Source: Incurvaria masculella (taxonomy: Eukaryota > Arthropoda > Insecta > Lepidoptera > Incurvariidae). Taken from it: a stretch of DNA of 64,000 nucleotides. Within the stretch, counting starts at the first letter, position 1; the number at the start of each line of letters is the position of its first letter. Below the pieces are notes generated by a model that made no database searches, was not told the DNA's origin, and saw only the letters and a program-made list of their open reading frames with translations. Below, one piece after another: positions 21,034 to 33,090 of the stretch. The DNA lies in the NCBI GenBank assembly GCA_946894095.1, contig OX335655.1, forward strand, positions 2,480,001 through 2,544,000, in the 5' to 3' direction. A program made the translations under genes and the position numbers.

Positions 21034-24000
21034 ATGACTGACGATGAAGCCCTGCTGCTGGACGTTACCACGTCTCAAGAAGCCGCTGGCCCATCAGGGA
21101 CTGAAAGGACTACAAATCGAAGAAATATCATTAACGACGGAAGAAAAGTGTGGTCGAAAGAAGAACTGACGGAATTGATGTTTTGCTACTATAAAGCTCG
21201 TACAATGGGAATAGGATATCTTGCAAGACTTGAAAGAATGTTTAAAGAGAGAAATCCGAATAATCCTAAGAGCGAAAAATTTACAGGAACAACTTTATCG
21301 ACCCAAGCTAGGCGAGTCATTAGCTACGAAATGCTATCCACTGTAAATGAAATAGAGGACAAAGCTAAAAATGATAAAAGCAACAGTAATGAAGAAAGCC
21401 AAACCTTAATAGCCGATAACTTTAACATGAATGAAAACCTAATTGCTGAAGCAAACCAAAGAAGACAATGGACTATTTATGAAATGTATGAACTTATCTA
21501 TTGTTACTTTACGTCTAGAGAAGAAGGCCGAGGGTATTTAAAAAGACTTTATGAAATGTTTAAAACAAGAAACCCTAATAACCCGAAAATAAGAAAATTT
21601 AACGGAAACACACTCTCCAACCAAGCACGTAAAATTATTATATATGAAATGATTTCAACGGAAGTAATAGAAAAAATTAAAAACTTACCAACCTCTGCTG
21701 GTAATATTATGGACATTATCAGCATCGATACCAGTGAATTGACCAAAAATATTACCGAAGACAATTCAAACAATCCGAACAATAGTATAGTCCTAAATGA
21801 CAATTTAAATGTACTTGTTGAAACTATACCAGTTAATTTAATTCTTACTGAGGAATATAATGAAATAGAGGTTCCCATGGAAAGTACTCAAATTTTAATA
21901 GGGAATGAGATGGAAAACCAAAATGAGTATGACTACTCCGATATTAATATCCAATTTCAACCAGACTTGACTGAAGAATCAAATTCAATCATACAACACT
22001 TTCTATGTAATCTAACAAATGTACGCATGAAAGAAATGAACGAAAGATTATACCTACCAAAAGCAAAAATTAACAGAAAGTTTATTTCAAATCTTAATAA
22101 AATTAATGATTTTCTTCCGGAGAAATTTCAGGAAACATTGACAATAACTGAAATAAATAATATTCTCTACGCTATTGCAATTACTTTAATAGAAGAAAAC
22201 CAACAAAAAATACACACACAAAGTAAAATTCACACCAATCCAATACCTCAATGGAAAAAAAGGATACAAGAGAAGATAGAGGTTAGTCGGAAAGATTTAG
22301 GAAGAATGATTGAAATTACAAGAGGCATCACTACAAGAAGAATGCAACATATTAAAAATCAACTATATGATAAATATAAAATAACCTCAGAAATAAGTCT
22401 GCTCAACAATATGGAACTCCTTAAACAGAAAATTTAAATGTATGCCGGACGAATAAAGAGATATGAGGAAGAAAATTCTAAAAAGAATGAAAATATCTCT
22501 TTTAGAGAAAACGAACATAAATTTTATAGGAAAATGTTTGATAAAACCAAACCTCCAAATGAAATACCTACAAAAGAAAACATTGAGAGTTTTTGGAGCA
22601 ATATATTTGCCAACACCAAACAAGTATTAAGACCGAACGATTGGATAGAGAGAATAAAAGAGAATGTACAGATCAAAAGGGAAACGGATTTTGAAGAAAT
22701 AAGTTTAGAAAATCTACAAAAAAATATAAAAAAATTGAATAACTGGAAATCCCCAGGATTAGATAAGTTACAAAACTATTATATAAAATACTTAACAAAT
22801 ACACATTCGATGATCTTAAAAAGTTTTAATAATATTTTGAGTGAAAAAGAAGACATAGAAACATGGTTTGTAACCGGTATGACTACACTTATTCCAAAAA
22901 ATGGTGACACCAAGGATGCCAAGAATTGGCGCCCTATCGCATGCTTACCAACTATGTATAAATTACTCACCTCTATTCTTTCTGATGAAATATACGACCA
23001 TTGTGATCAAAATGATCTACTAACGCCACAACAACGAGGGTGCAAGCGTCATACAAGAGGATGCAAAGATCACCTTATATTAAACAAAATAATTTTGGAA
23101 GATGCACAGAAGAACAAGAAAAATTTGAATATGGCATGGTTAGACTACAAAAAAGCCTATGATTCTGTCCCCCATGAATGGATTTTGGAGACTCTTAATA
23201 TTTACAAATGTTCAAAGATTATAATAAAATTTCTTGAAAAATCTATGAAACAATGGCAAACGATCATGTCAGCTATGGGCGCTCATGCAGTAGTTACAAC
23301 AAGTCCAATTAAAATCAATAGAGGTATTTACCAAGGAGACTCCATGTCACCATTACTATTTTGCCTCAGTCTAAATCCGTTATCGATAATGCTGAAAAAT
23401 TACGCGAGAACTGGATATAAATTGAAAAATGGAATGTTATTTAATCACCTTATGTATATGGATGACATCAAACTGTATGCCAAAAATAAACATGAAATGG
23501 CAATTTTGATTGATACTGTAGAAATATACACAAGAAATATCGGCATGGAATTTGGTCTAAACAAATGTAGTGTTCTTGAAATGAAGTGTGGAAAAATGAA
23601 TCAATGCTATGGTGAAAACCACATTCTTTTAGATGGAAATGAGATAGAATGTCTTAAAATAAATGAAAAGTATAAATATTTGGGGATACATGAAAATGGA
23701 GAAATTGATCATAAAAACATAAAATTGTGTAGAAAAAAAGAATAATTCACCCGGTTAAGAAGAATACTTCAATCTAAATTAAATGCTCGTAACATAGTAA
23801 GAGCAATAAATAGTTACGCAGTACCAGTCCTGATTTATACATTCAATGTAATTAATTATAATATAAAAGAGTTGCAAAAAATTGATATCAAAACTAGAAA
23901 AATATTGAATATTTACAAAACGCATCAACAAAAAGCAGATGTGGAACGATTGTACTTACCAATACACGAGGGAGGAAGAGGGTTATTGAACATAGAAAAC

Positions 24001-25017
24001 CTCTACAAACGATTAAGTATTAAATTTGAAAAATATTTACAAGATGAATGTGATATCATCATACGAGCAATACAATTAAGCGACTACGAAAAAACCTTAC
24101 ACAGTATTCAAAAAGAAGGTGCCCAATTTCGCTATGAATTGAATTTAGATGAACCTACTGAAAACGACACTAAAATTTTAAAATGTCAGATAAATAAAAT
24201 GAAAGAAAAATGGAAAATCAAGCCTTTGCACGGTCAAATTGTGCGACAAGTTCTTTTATGCCCCAATATTGACTACATGAAATCTTTTACGTGGTTAAAA
24301 AAAAAACCAATCACACCTAAACTGGAATCACAAATTTTTGCCATTCAAGACCAGGCTATAATCACTCGACAATTTGAACGAGATATTTAAAAAAAGGACT
24401 CCGATGGAAAATGTAGATTGTGCGACGAGAAAGACGAAACCGTTATGCATATTATATCAGGCTGCAAGATTTTGGTCCAACCACTTTACCTCAAAAGACA
24501 TAATAAACTTGTAAAATATATATATTGGTGTTTGAGAAAAAAACACAATTTTGAAACTACAAAATTTTGGTGGAAATGTCCTTTAAATGAACCACATGTC
24601 ATCGAAAATGAAAGTGCAAAAATACTATGGGAAATACCGGTAACAACAGATTATGCCCTCCCAAATAATCGACCGGATCTAATTTATACCAACAAATTAA
24701 ATAACATAACCTATTTAATAGACGTCACGGTGCCATCAGATTACAATATCACAAAAAAAGAAATTGAAAAACTGTCCAAATATCACGCATTGAAAATAGA
24801 AATTCAAAGACTTTGGAACAAAAGCAGCAAAATTGTACCTATAGTCATCGGAAACACTGGAATCATTTGCAAGACCGTTCATAATCATATACGAGATTTG
24901 GAAGCAGAAATTAAAATTGAAATCCTCCAACGACAAGCGGCTGTTGATACCACTATGATCATGACCAAATTTATGTGTGGATATTTAGGCGAAATCAATG
25001 CAGAAGAAGAGGAATGA
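21034..25017 (+). pseudogene. R4-type polyprotein: SANT-like repeats, reverse transcriptase, restriction-like endonuclease; three in-frame stops
   Basis: One frame of 1327 codons starts at ATG 21034 and ends with TGA (25015-25017). Residues 37-104 and 143-209 are two copies of a Myb/SANT-like repeat (WSKEELTELMFCYYKA; ERNPNNPKSEKFTGTTLSTQ), presumably DNA-binding. A coiled linker holds MYAGRIKRYEEENSK. The RT runs from about 563 (NNWKSPGLDK) through GIYQGDSMSPLLF to YMDD at 808-811, and the thumb includes QQKADVERLYLP and EGGRGLL. The C-terminal knuckle is C1127-C1130-H1139-C1144, and the endonuclease core is RPD (1213-1215) with D1230 in LIDVTVP. The frame is broken only by TAA at codons 468 (22435), 904 (23743) and 1119 (24388). 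Homologous codons in the other copies are Lys, Tyr and Leu, so each fits a single-base change. No frameshift is present. Predicted role: target-primed reverse transcription into TA repeats. It is inactive as it stands. Confidence 0.9.
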
Positions 25018-25028
25018 AGGAAAATAAC

Positions 25029-25105
25029 ATCTGCTCTTTTTCCCGGGAGGTTCCTGGGCGGGAGCAGATTGTTTCCGGCTGAACATCATTATAGCCGACG
25101 ACTCT
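25029..25105 (+). promoter_or_regulatory. 3' UTR RNA structure of copy 1
   Basis: ATCTGCTC (25029-25036) pairs perfectly with GAGCAGAT (25062-25069). Inside is a second stem, CCCGGGA with TCCTGGG around a three-base loop. A separate small hairpin follows, CGGCT / AGCCG (25076-25080 and 25093-25097). The structure sits about 25 bases before the TA tail. In R2-type elements the protein recognises 3' UTR RNA; I infer the same role here. Confidence 0.75.
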
Positions 25106-25122
25106 CAAATAAACGAGATGAA

Positions 25123-25160
<38 letters not shown>

Positions 25161-25583
25161 ACTGTCAACTGTCAACTGACTTGTGTGTGAGATTTTTTGA
25201 AAAAGTGGAAATATATTTTTTAATAGGCTTTAACATTATCTTTTATGGTTTTTAGGTAGTTTACTAGATATTTAGTTAGAGGAAAGTGTAGTTTTATAGA
25301 TATTTTACGACTAGAAGAAGATTCCACCAAAATAAAATTTTACGGGTACCGACTGACAGTTCTGATATTTTTTTCGAAAAACATGCAACAGGAAAATATC
25401 AACACATGAGGTAAGACTCACGAACTTCCTCAATACAAATCTACAACCAGAAATTAAATTGATCAAGATCTTGAGAAGTTATTGGGCATTAAAAATGTGA
25501 GGTGGAGCTAAAAAATTTGACAAGTTGACATCATTGACATATTGACATATTAAATGTTATAAAAGTGGCCAGTAGCACTCAAT

Positions 25584-28500
25584 ATGGATTCACACACAGC
25601 AGGGACAACCGATGCTACTTTGCGGCAAGGGAATCATTCTCATAATGCTGCCGGTACATCTGAAACAGAAACTAATCCACGACGCAATATTTTAGAAGAT
25701 AGAAGGCGAATGTGGTCTAAAGATGAAATGGTTGAATTGATGTTCTGCTATTATAAAGCACGATCTATGGGAATAGGGTATTTGGCAAGACTGGAGAAAC
25801 TATATAAGGAGAGAAACCCGAACAACCCTAAAAGTATAAAATTCACGGGTACGACATTATCGACTCAAGCTAGAAGAATTCTTCAATATGAAATGCTCTC
25901 GTCAGAGTTATTAAAAAATATAGAGCATAGTGTTGAATTACAAAACAATAATGAGATGACTCACAATAGTCTGAATAACAGTAACAGCGAAAACTTTAAC
26001 ATTGGTTCTGATTTGGATAAAGAAATAAATATACGACGAAAGTGGTCAGAAAAGGAAATGTGTGAACTAATATTTTGTTATTTAAAAACGAGAGAACAAG
26101 GGCGTGGCTACATAAAAAGATTATACCAACTATTCAAAGAAAGAAACCCAAACAGCCCAAAATTAGCTAATCATAATGGAAACACATTATCAAACCAAGC
26201 TCGAAAAATTATGATTTATGGAATGTTACCTACGAATACGATAGAAAAAATTGAAACATTATCTACAGATACGGAGAATATTTTTGAAATGATTAGAAAA
26301 AAATCTGAGCAAGAAAACAGAAACACCGAAGACGTTAATTGTTTAGTCAATGTACAAGATGAACTCGAGATACCTATAAATAATAATTATATTTTACATG
26401 ACTTACCGATTGAAGAATCCTTAAATTTAAGTGAGGTCTTAAGAGAAACCATATTTTCAAACGACGAAAATTTGCCTGATGAAATCGAAACCGACCCACT
26501 AATCATCCAATTTATAGAAAATGTAAAGACTACTAAAAATATGAAAATAGAAGAAAGATTGTGCTTGCCAAAAGCGAAAATAAACAAAAACTACATTAAA
26601 AATTTTAATACCATTAACAAATATCTACCGAAAATATTAAAAGAGAATATGCATATATTTCAGATAAATGAAATACTATACGCTGCTGCAATCACTCTTA
26701 TTAAATATAATAACCAGACGATTTATACTAAATCTAATAAACATATCAATGATTTACCAATTTGGAAGCAGAGAATACAGAAAAAAATTGAAATCCTTCG
26801 AAAACAATTAGGACAGCTACTAGAAATCAGCAGAGGAACCATAAGTAACAGACTAAAATCCATCAAGAATAAACTCTATGACAAATTTAGTATTACATCT
26901 AATATTACCCTTGAAAACTGCATCGAAAATCTAAAACAAAAAATCAAAATGTACGCAGGAAGAATAAAGCGATATACAGATGAAAACCTAACAAAAACTG
27001 AAAATAAATTATTTAAAGAAAATGAACATAATTTTTATAGAAAAATATTTGACAAAAATATAATGCCTACTGAAATACCAACTTAAGATGAAATTGAAAT
27101 ATTTTGGAGTAAAATTCTTAGTAAACCAGTACCAATTAATCGAGAAAATAATTGGCTACAGACCATTGAAGATGAAATAATAATTCAGAGAGAATCTACC
27201 TTTGAAAAAATTAGTGAGTTGATGTTCCTACAAAGTGTCAAACAAATTAATAATTGGAAATCACCTGGAATTGATAAATTACATAATTACTACCTTAAAT
27301 ATTTTACTGAGGCACATCCTTTTATTTTAAATAGCTTCAACAGAATTCTAAGCAACGAAGAAGATATTGAGTCATGGTTTGTGACTGGACTGGTAACATT
27401 AATACCGAAAAACACAAATAGCAAAGACCCCAAAAATTGGCGACCAGTTGCATGCTTACCAACCATGTACAAATTACTAACATCTATCCTGTATGAAGAA
27501 TTGTATATGCATTGTATGGAAAACAATATTATGGCACCACACCAACGAGGATGCAGAAAACAATCTCGGGGATGCAAAGATCAACTGATACTAAATAAAA
27601 CCATTCTGGAAGATGCCCAACACAATAAAAAAAATCTAAATATGACATGGATAGATTACAGAAAGGCGTATGATTCAGTTCCACATGAATGGATCTTATT
27701 CATCTTAAAAATTTACAAATGCCCAGAAAACATAATTCGTCTGATAATTAAATCCATGGAAATGTGGCAAGTACATATGACCGCTTCAAGTGAAACATGT
27801 ACAATTAAAACCAAACCAATAAAAATAAAACGAGGCATCTACCAAGGGGATTCCCTTTCTCCGTTCATATTTTGCCTCTGCCTCAATCCGTTATCATCGA
27901 TGCTAAACAAATACAACAAAACCGGATACAAACTAAAGAATGGGCGATTATTTAATCATTTAATGTATATGGACGATATAAAATTATATGCAAAAAGCAA
28001 ATACGAAATGACGACACTAATTGATACTGTTGAAATATTTACCAACAACATTGGAATGGAATTTGGACTAGACAAATGCAATGTACTCGAATTAAAATGC
28101 GGAAAAAGAACTAATTATGCTGTAGGAGAAGGCCACATACTACTAAACGGAAATAAATTCGTATCGTTGGATGATAAAACAAAATATAAATATTTAGGAA
28201 TATGTGAAAATGGAGAAATAAATCACAATGAAATCAAAGAAGAGAAAACAAAATTATACTTAAAAAGGGTAAGAACTATTTTGAAATCAAAACTTAATGC
28301 CAGAAACATAATGAAAGCAATCAACAGCTACGCTTCTCCAGTATTATTATTTACATTTAATATTATTAACTACAATGTCAGTGAAATAAGAAAAATCGAT
28401 ATTAGAACAAGAAAACTACTCAATATCTACCAAGCACATCAACAAAAGTCTGATGTGCAACGATTGTATCTCCCAGTTCACGAAGGGGGCAGAGGACTAC

Positions 28501-29540
28501 TAAATATGGAAGACTTGTATAAACGTCTTACTATTAAATTGGAAGCGTATTTAATAAGTGAACCTGACTGCATTGTAGAGACAATAAATGCACATGATAG
28601 TGGAAAGGCCATCCATAGCATTAAAAGAGAAGCTGAACAATTTAGAATTGATCTCAACATTTTAGAACCAACTGAAGATAACAATAAAATACTTAAAAAG
28701 CAAATACTGACAAATAAAGAAAAGTGGAAGAATAAACCCATTCACGGTCAGATAGTCAACAAAATTCTAGTACACACAAATACAGATTATCAGAAATCGT
28801 TTACATGGTTAAAAAAAAATCCGACAACCCCCAAATTGGAATCTCAGATTTTTGCAATACAAGATCAGGCAATTATCACAAAACAATTTGAAAGGGATAT
28901 ACTCAAGCGAGATGTCGATGGTAAATGTCGCCTATGCAGTGAAAGAGACGAAACTGTAATGCACATAATATCAGGATGTAAAATTTTGGTACAACCTCTA
29001 TATGTTAAAAGGCACAACAATCTTGTTAAATATGTGTACTGGTGCCTGAGGAAAAAACATACATTTGAAGCAACAAAATTTTGGTGGCATTGTCCACTTA
29101 ATGAGCCCCATGTTGTTGAAAATGAGTCGAGTAAAATTATCTGGGAACTTCCAGTAACCACCGATTTCGCGATACCCAACAATAGACCAGATTTGATATA
29201 CATCAATAAATAAAAAAATAAAACCTACCTGATCGATGTAACAGTACCTTCGGACTACAACATTATGAAAAAAGAAGCAGAAAAATTATCGAAATACCAT
29301 GCACTTAAAATAGAAGTGGAAAGGCTATGGAACACATCTTGCAAAATTATCCCAGTTGTTATTGGCACAACTGGCATAATAAGTAAAACTGCACAAAATT
29401 ATATCGACACTTTAGAGGCTGATATAAAGATAGAAATTCTACAAAAACAGGCAGCGATACATACTACGAAAATTATGGCAAAATTTATGAGCGGATATTT
29501 AGAAGAAATTAACCAAATTGAAGTAAATAATCAAGAATAA
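25584..29540 (+). pseudogene. R4-type polyprotein, copy 2; two in-frame stops
   Basis: A frame of 1318 codons starts at ATG 25584 (context CAATATGG) and ends in TAA. The two SANT-like repeats are present (MWSKDEMVELMFCYYKA; RKWSEKEMCELIFCYLKT), then KMYAGRIKRY, the RT with NNWKSPGIDK, DYRKAYDSVPHEW and YMDD at codons 795-798, and the C-terminal CRLCSERDETVMHIISGC knuckle. The endonuclease residues are RPD at 1201-1203 and D1218. TAA codons interrupt it at 501 (27084-27086), where copy 1 has Lys, and at 1210 (29211-29213), where copy 1 has Leu. The second stop falls between the two catalytic parts of the endonuclease. No frameshift is seen. The acidic tail of copies 1 and 3 is here NQIEVNNQE. 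Confidence 0.9.
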
Positions 29541-29570
29541 TGCAGAACTTCAAAAATAACATATTTGACG

Positions 29571-29635
29571 CTTATTCCTTTTCCTGGGAGGAACCTGGGC
29601 GGGAATAAGTTGGACTTCCGGCACGACGATGCCGG
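29571..29635 (+). promoter_or_regulatory. 3' UTR RNA structure of copy 2
   Basis: CTTATTCC (29571-29578) pairs with GGAATAAG (29602-29609). This is a different sequence from copies 1 and 3 in the same place, still perfectly paired. The inner CCTGGG / CCTGGG stem with a GA-rich loop is kept, though A-A replaces one inner pair. The following hairpin is CCGGCA / TGCCGG (29618-29623 and 29630-29635). Confidence 0.78.
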
Positions 29636-29686
29636 AGACTCCAACAGATTGGATGAAGAAATTTATATATATATATAAATATATAT

Positions 29687-32600
29687 GAAAAAAGTACCTT
29701 ACCAACACAGATACCTACGAAAAATGATATCGAAAACTTTTGGGGTAACATATTTACAAAACCGAGAGAAATTCTTAAACCAAATGATTGGATAAATAAA
29801 ATTGAAGAAAATGTGGTCATAAAAGAGGAATCTCAATTCAAAGTTATTAATTTACAAGCATTTCAAGATAGTGTTAAAAAACTTAATAACTGGAAAACAC
29901 CAGGAGTGGATAAGGTCCACAATTATTATCTCAAATATTTTACAAACATGCATTTAAGCATTTTAAAAAGTTTTAATAACATGTTAAATGAACATGAAGA
30001 AATTGAATCATGGTTTACCACGGGAATGTCGACATTAATACCAAAGAATCCCGAAACCCAAGAAGCTAAAAATTGGCGTGTTTACCGACGATGTACAAAC
30101 TACTTACTTCTATTTTGTATGATGAATTATACGTTCATTGTGAAAACAATAATTTACTAGCGCCACACCAAAGAGGCTGCAGACGCCGGACAAGAGGATG
30201 TAAGGATCACCTCATTCTCAACAAAGCTATTTTGGAAGATGCACAAAACAACAAGAAAAATTTAAACATGGCCTGCAGCGGGAGCACAAATGAAAGTGGA
30301 CACTTGTCGAGCTAGAGGGATAAGAAATTTTGTCGAGGATTTTTATCAACTGTGATATCACAAATAGGAAGCTCGATTAATTTATCGAGATCGTGAGTTA
30401 ACTCGATAGAGAGTGGCAACACCCACCGTTTTGTCCACAAGAACTGTCACTTTAAACCTCCCGACCCTGGCTGTGTTCGCGCAGACTGCTCCATGATATT
30501 CAGTGCAAGGAGCAAGAAATAGCGTTTTACAGAATAGCGGCGAACAAAATGTCATTTCCTACAAATCGCCTACACCTAAGTTATTTCGAATTGAATTTCG
30601 TATAGATGCACAATTAAGTACGTTTTTAATGAATTTAGATAAAAATTGCTTGGTTTAGCGCATTTGCCTTGTTAGATTAGAAGGATTGTAGTTTATCTAA
30701 TGTCAATGGGACGTTAATCTCTGCACTTTTTTCGTTTTCCCGTTTAGCTGGAGCGTTGCTCTAAGCCATTCCGCCTGATTACTTCCTATAACGGAAAGTA
30801 AAGGATGGAATGGAAACGTCTTTGCCCAAACAAACCCATCCATCTTTCGCTCTTATTACCGCTTTTCCCATGTCTTTGAACCATGAAAACGTTAAGAAAC
30901 GCCTGTGCCATCGCCACTACATACGCACATATTCGTAACACGAACAAACACCTCCTTCTAGGATTTAACACACCGTCCCGGTGGTGGTGACAAAATTATC
31001 CTCAACAAACGTCAAATTAGTAGAATTAAATTCCACAAATGGACAAAATTTATTCTTTGTCGAGATTTGTCCATGGTGTGGGTTTATTTTGACAACCTCA
31101 CTCGACATAACATTGTTTATGCTATCAGTTGGCGACAAGTGTCCCGCACACAAGATAAAGACTATGTACGTAAGTTTGTCGGCCAGATAAAATTATTTGT
31201 GCTCCCGCTGCTGGATTGATATAAAAAAGCCTTCGACTCAGTTCCTCATGAATGGATTTTAAGAATTCTGAAAATTTATGGTTGCTCAGAAATAATTATA
31301 AATTTTATCACTAAGTCGATGAGACAATGGCAAATAATAATGACTACTGCGAGTAGTGACTCCGTTACTACAACCGACCCGATCAAAATAAACCGAGGTA
31401 TTTTCCAGGGAGATTCCTTGTCACCATTTATATTCTGCTTATGCCTAAATCCTTTGTCAACCATGTTGAACTCACACTCAAAATCTGGATACATATTAAA
31501 AAATGGAAATATATTTAACCATCTCTTGTACATGGATGATATTAAATTATATGCGAAAAATAAATACGAAATGACAACTTTAATCGACACGGTAGAAATA
31601 TTAACAAGAAACATAGGTATGGAATTCGGACTAGATAAATGTAATGTTATTGAATTAAAATGTGGTAAACGGATTCAAATGAATGATGAAAATCACATTC
31701 TTTTGGATGGAAATAAATTTGAATTTCTTGAGACAAATCAAAATTACAAGTATCTGGGAATAAATGAAAGCGGAGAGATTGATCACCAAACAATTAAGGC
31801 AAATAAGACAAAAGAATATTTCAACAGATTAAGAAAAATACTTAGAACACAATTAAATTCGCGTAACATTGTTAGGGCAATAAACAGTTACGCTGTGCCC
31901 GTTCTTATATATACATTCAACGTTATAAATTTTCATGTGCAGGATTTACAAAAAATTGACATAAAAACACGCAAGTTATTGAATATTTATAAAATGCACC
32001 AACAAAAGGCCGACGTCCAACGATTATATTTACCAATATCAGAAGGAGGAAGAGGATTATTAAATACAGAATATTTATACAAGCGGCTAACAATAAAACT
32101 CGAACAATACTTACAAGATGGCAATGATTGTATAATACAAACTATAAAAGCACACGACAGTAATAAAGCTATGCATAGTATCCAAAAACTGGGCAAAGAG
32201 TTTAGAGTTGATTTAAATTTGGATGATTGTACTGAAGATGATAACAAAATTTTAAAGAGCCAAATTAGTGAAATGAAACAAAAATGGAAAGAAAAACCAT
32301 TGCACGGCCAGTTAGTAAGACAAGTTCTTGAAAGCCCAAATATTGACTACAAAAAATCTTTCGCGTGGCTAAAGAAGAAACCTACTACACCAAAATTGGA
32401 ATCACACATTTTTGCAATTCAAGACCAAGCAGTGCTAACTAAACAACATGAAAGAGACATTTTAAAAAGGAATGTAGATGGGAAATGCCGACTGTGTCAT
32501 GAACATGATGAAACCATTTTGCATATAATTTCAGGGTGCAAAATTCTAGTGCAACCATTATATCTCAAAAGGCATAACAAATTTGTGAAATATGTCTATT

Positions 32601-33075
32601 GGTGCCTACGCAAAAAGCACAATTTCGAATGTACCAAATTCTGGTGGAAGTGTCCGTTGCAAAAACCGCATGTAATTGAAAACGAGACTGCAAAAATTAT
32701 GTGGGAATTGCCAGTTATTACAGATTATGCACTTCCGAATAATAGACCGGATCTCATTTATACCGACAAAATAAAAAACATGACGTACCGGTTCCATCTG
32801 ATTGTAATGTACTAAAAAAAGAAATAGAAAAGCTCTCCAAATATAATGCCCTTAAAATCGAAACACAAAGACTTTGGAATACCACCAGCAAAATTATACC
32901 AGTGGTCATTGGAAGTACCGGAATTATTTGCAAGACAGCACAAATATACATTGACAGTCTCGAAGCCAACATCAAAATTGAAATACTGCAGAGGCAAGCG
33001 GCAATCGAAAGTACAATGATTGCAACAAAATTTTTGTGCGGATATTTAGAAGAGATCAATGAAGAGGAAGGATGA
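29687..33075 (+). pseudogene. R4-type polyprotein remnant (RT, CCHC knuckle, damaged endonuclease), copy 3
   Basis: Reading starts without an ATG (29687) and gives ENFWGNIF, NDWINKIEENV and LNNWKTPGVDKVHNYY. About 10 bp are missing at 30075-30085 within the NWRP(V/I)ACLP motif, between short GGCGT-like repeats, which shifts frame. The frame then runs to the transposon at 30276. After the transposon one base is missing near 31220, and the frame resumes through KKAFDSVPHEW, GIFQGDSLSPFIF and YMDD (31529-31540) to about 32785. There about 13 bp are lost, removing the LIDVT core with the endonuclease aspartate. A final frame continues to TGA 33073-33075. The knuckle CRLCHEHDETILHIISGC and RPD survive. 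Confidence 0.87.
30276..31210 (+). mobile_element. 935-bp non-autonomous DNA transposon nested in R4 copy 3
   Basis: The ends are perfect 16-bp inverted repeats, CAGCGGGAGCACAAAT (30276-30291) and its complement at 31195-31210. A second inverted pair lies inside: GGACACTTGTCG at 30298-30309 and its complement at 31133-31144. The target duplication is CTG (30273-30275 and 31211-31213). Removing the insert and one CTG restores continuity with the Trp codon of the homologous motif. CAG-type ends plus a CWG 3-bp duplication fit PIF/Harbinger. No transposase ORF is present; the frames at 30786-31190 have no domain. Confidence 0.85.
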
Positions 33076-33090
33076 GAAAGAAATAGACTC

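Larger units (their letters stand above)
20575..25158 (+). mobile_element. R4-clade non-LTR retrotransposon, copy 1, essentially full length
   Basis: The unit has a 5' UTR of about 460 bases, one long frame (21034-25017), a structured 3' UTR and a (TA)n tail at 25128-25158. The 5' limit is placed where alignment to copy 2 begins (CTGTCAA..., then TTTTAATAGCG versus TTTTAATAGGC), just after a decayed TATATCGTGTATATC. No long flanking duplication is seen, as expected if insertion was into a TA microsatellite. Clade assignment rests on the N-terminal repeats, RT and endonuclease layout of Dong/Rex6-type elements. Dong itself is known for TAA repeats; here the target is TA. Confidence 0.85.
25159..29686 (+). 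mobile_element. R4-clade non-LTR retrotransposon, copy 2, full length
   Basis: It starts directly after the TA tail of copy 1 with three tandem heptamers (CAACTGT CAACTGT CAACTGA). The 5' UTR is 425 bases, the frame 25584-29540, and the tail a TA tract at 29663-29686. It is a distinct subfamily from copy 1: the proteins align end to end but differ at many residues. The 5' UTRs of copies 1 and 2 are only partly alignable (GAGGTGAGACT versus GAGGTAAGACT is one shared block). Confidence 0.87.

Noticed and set aside
21549..21878. Minus-strand frames inside the R4-type elements (for example 21549-21878, 27290-27577, 28865-29206)
   Set aside because: They are antisense shadows of the A-rich coding strand.
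21034..25017. Reassigned TAA codon or programmed read-through to explain the five internal TAA stops
   Set aside because: Copy 2 ends its own frame with TAA, sister copies have sense codons at these sites, and the window otherwise looks like standard-code insect DNA.
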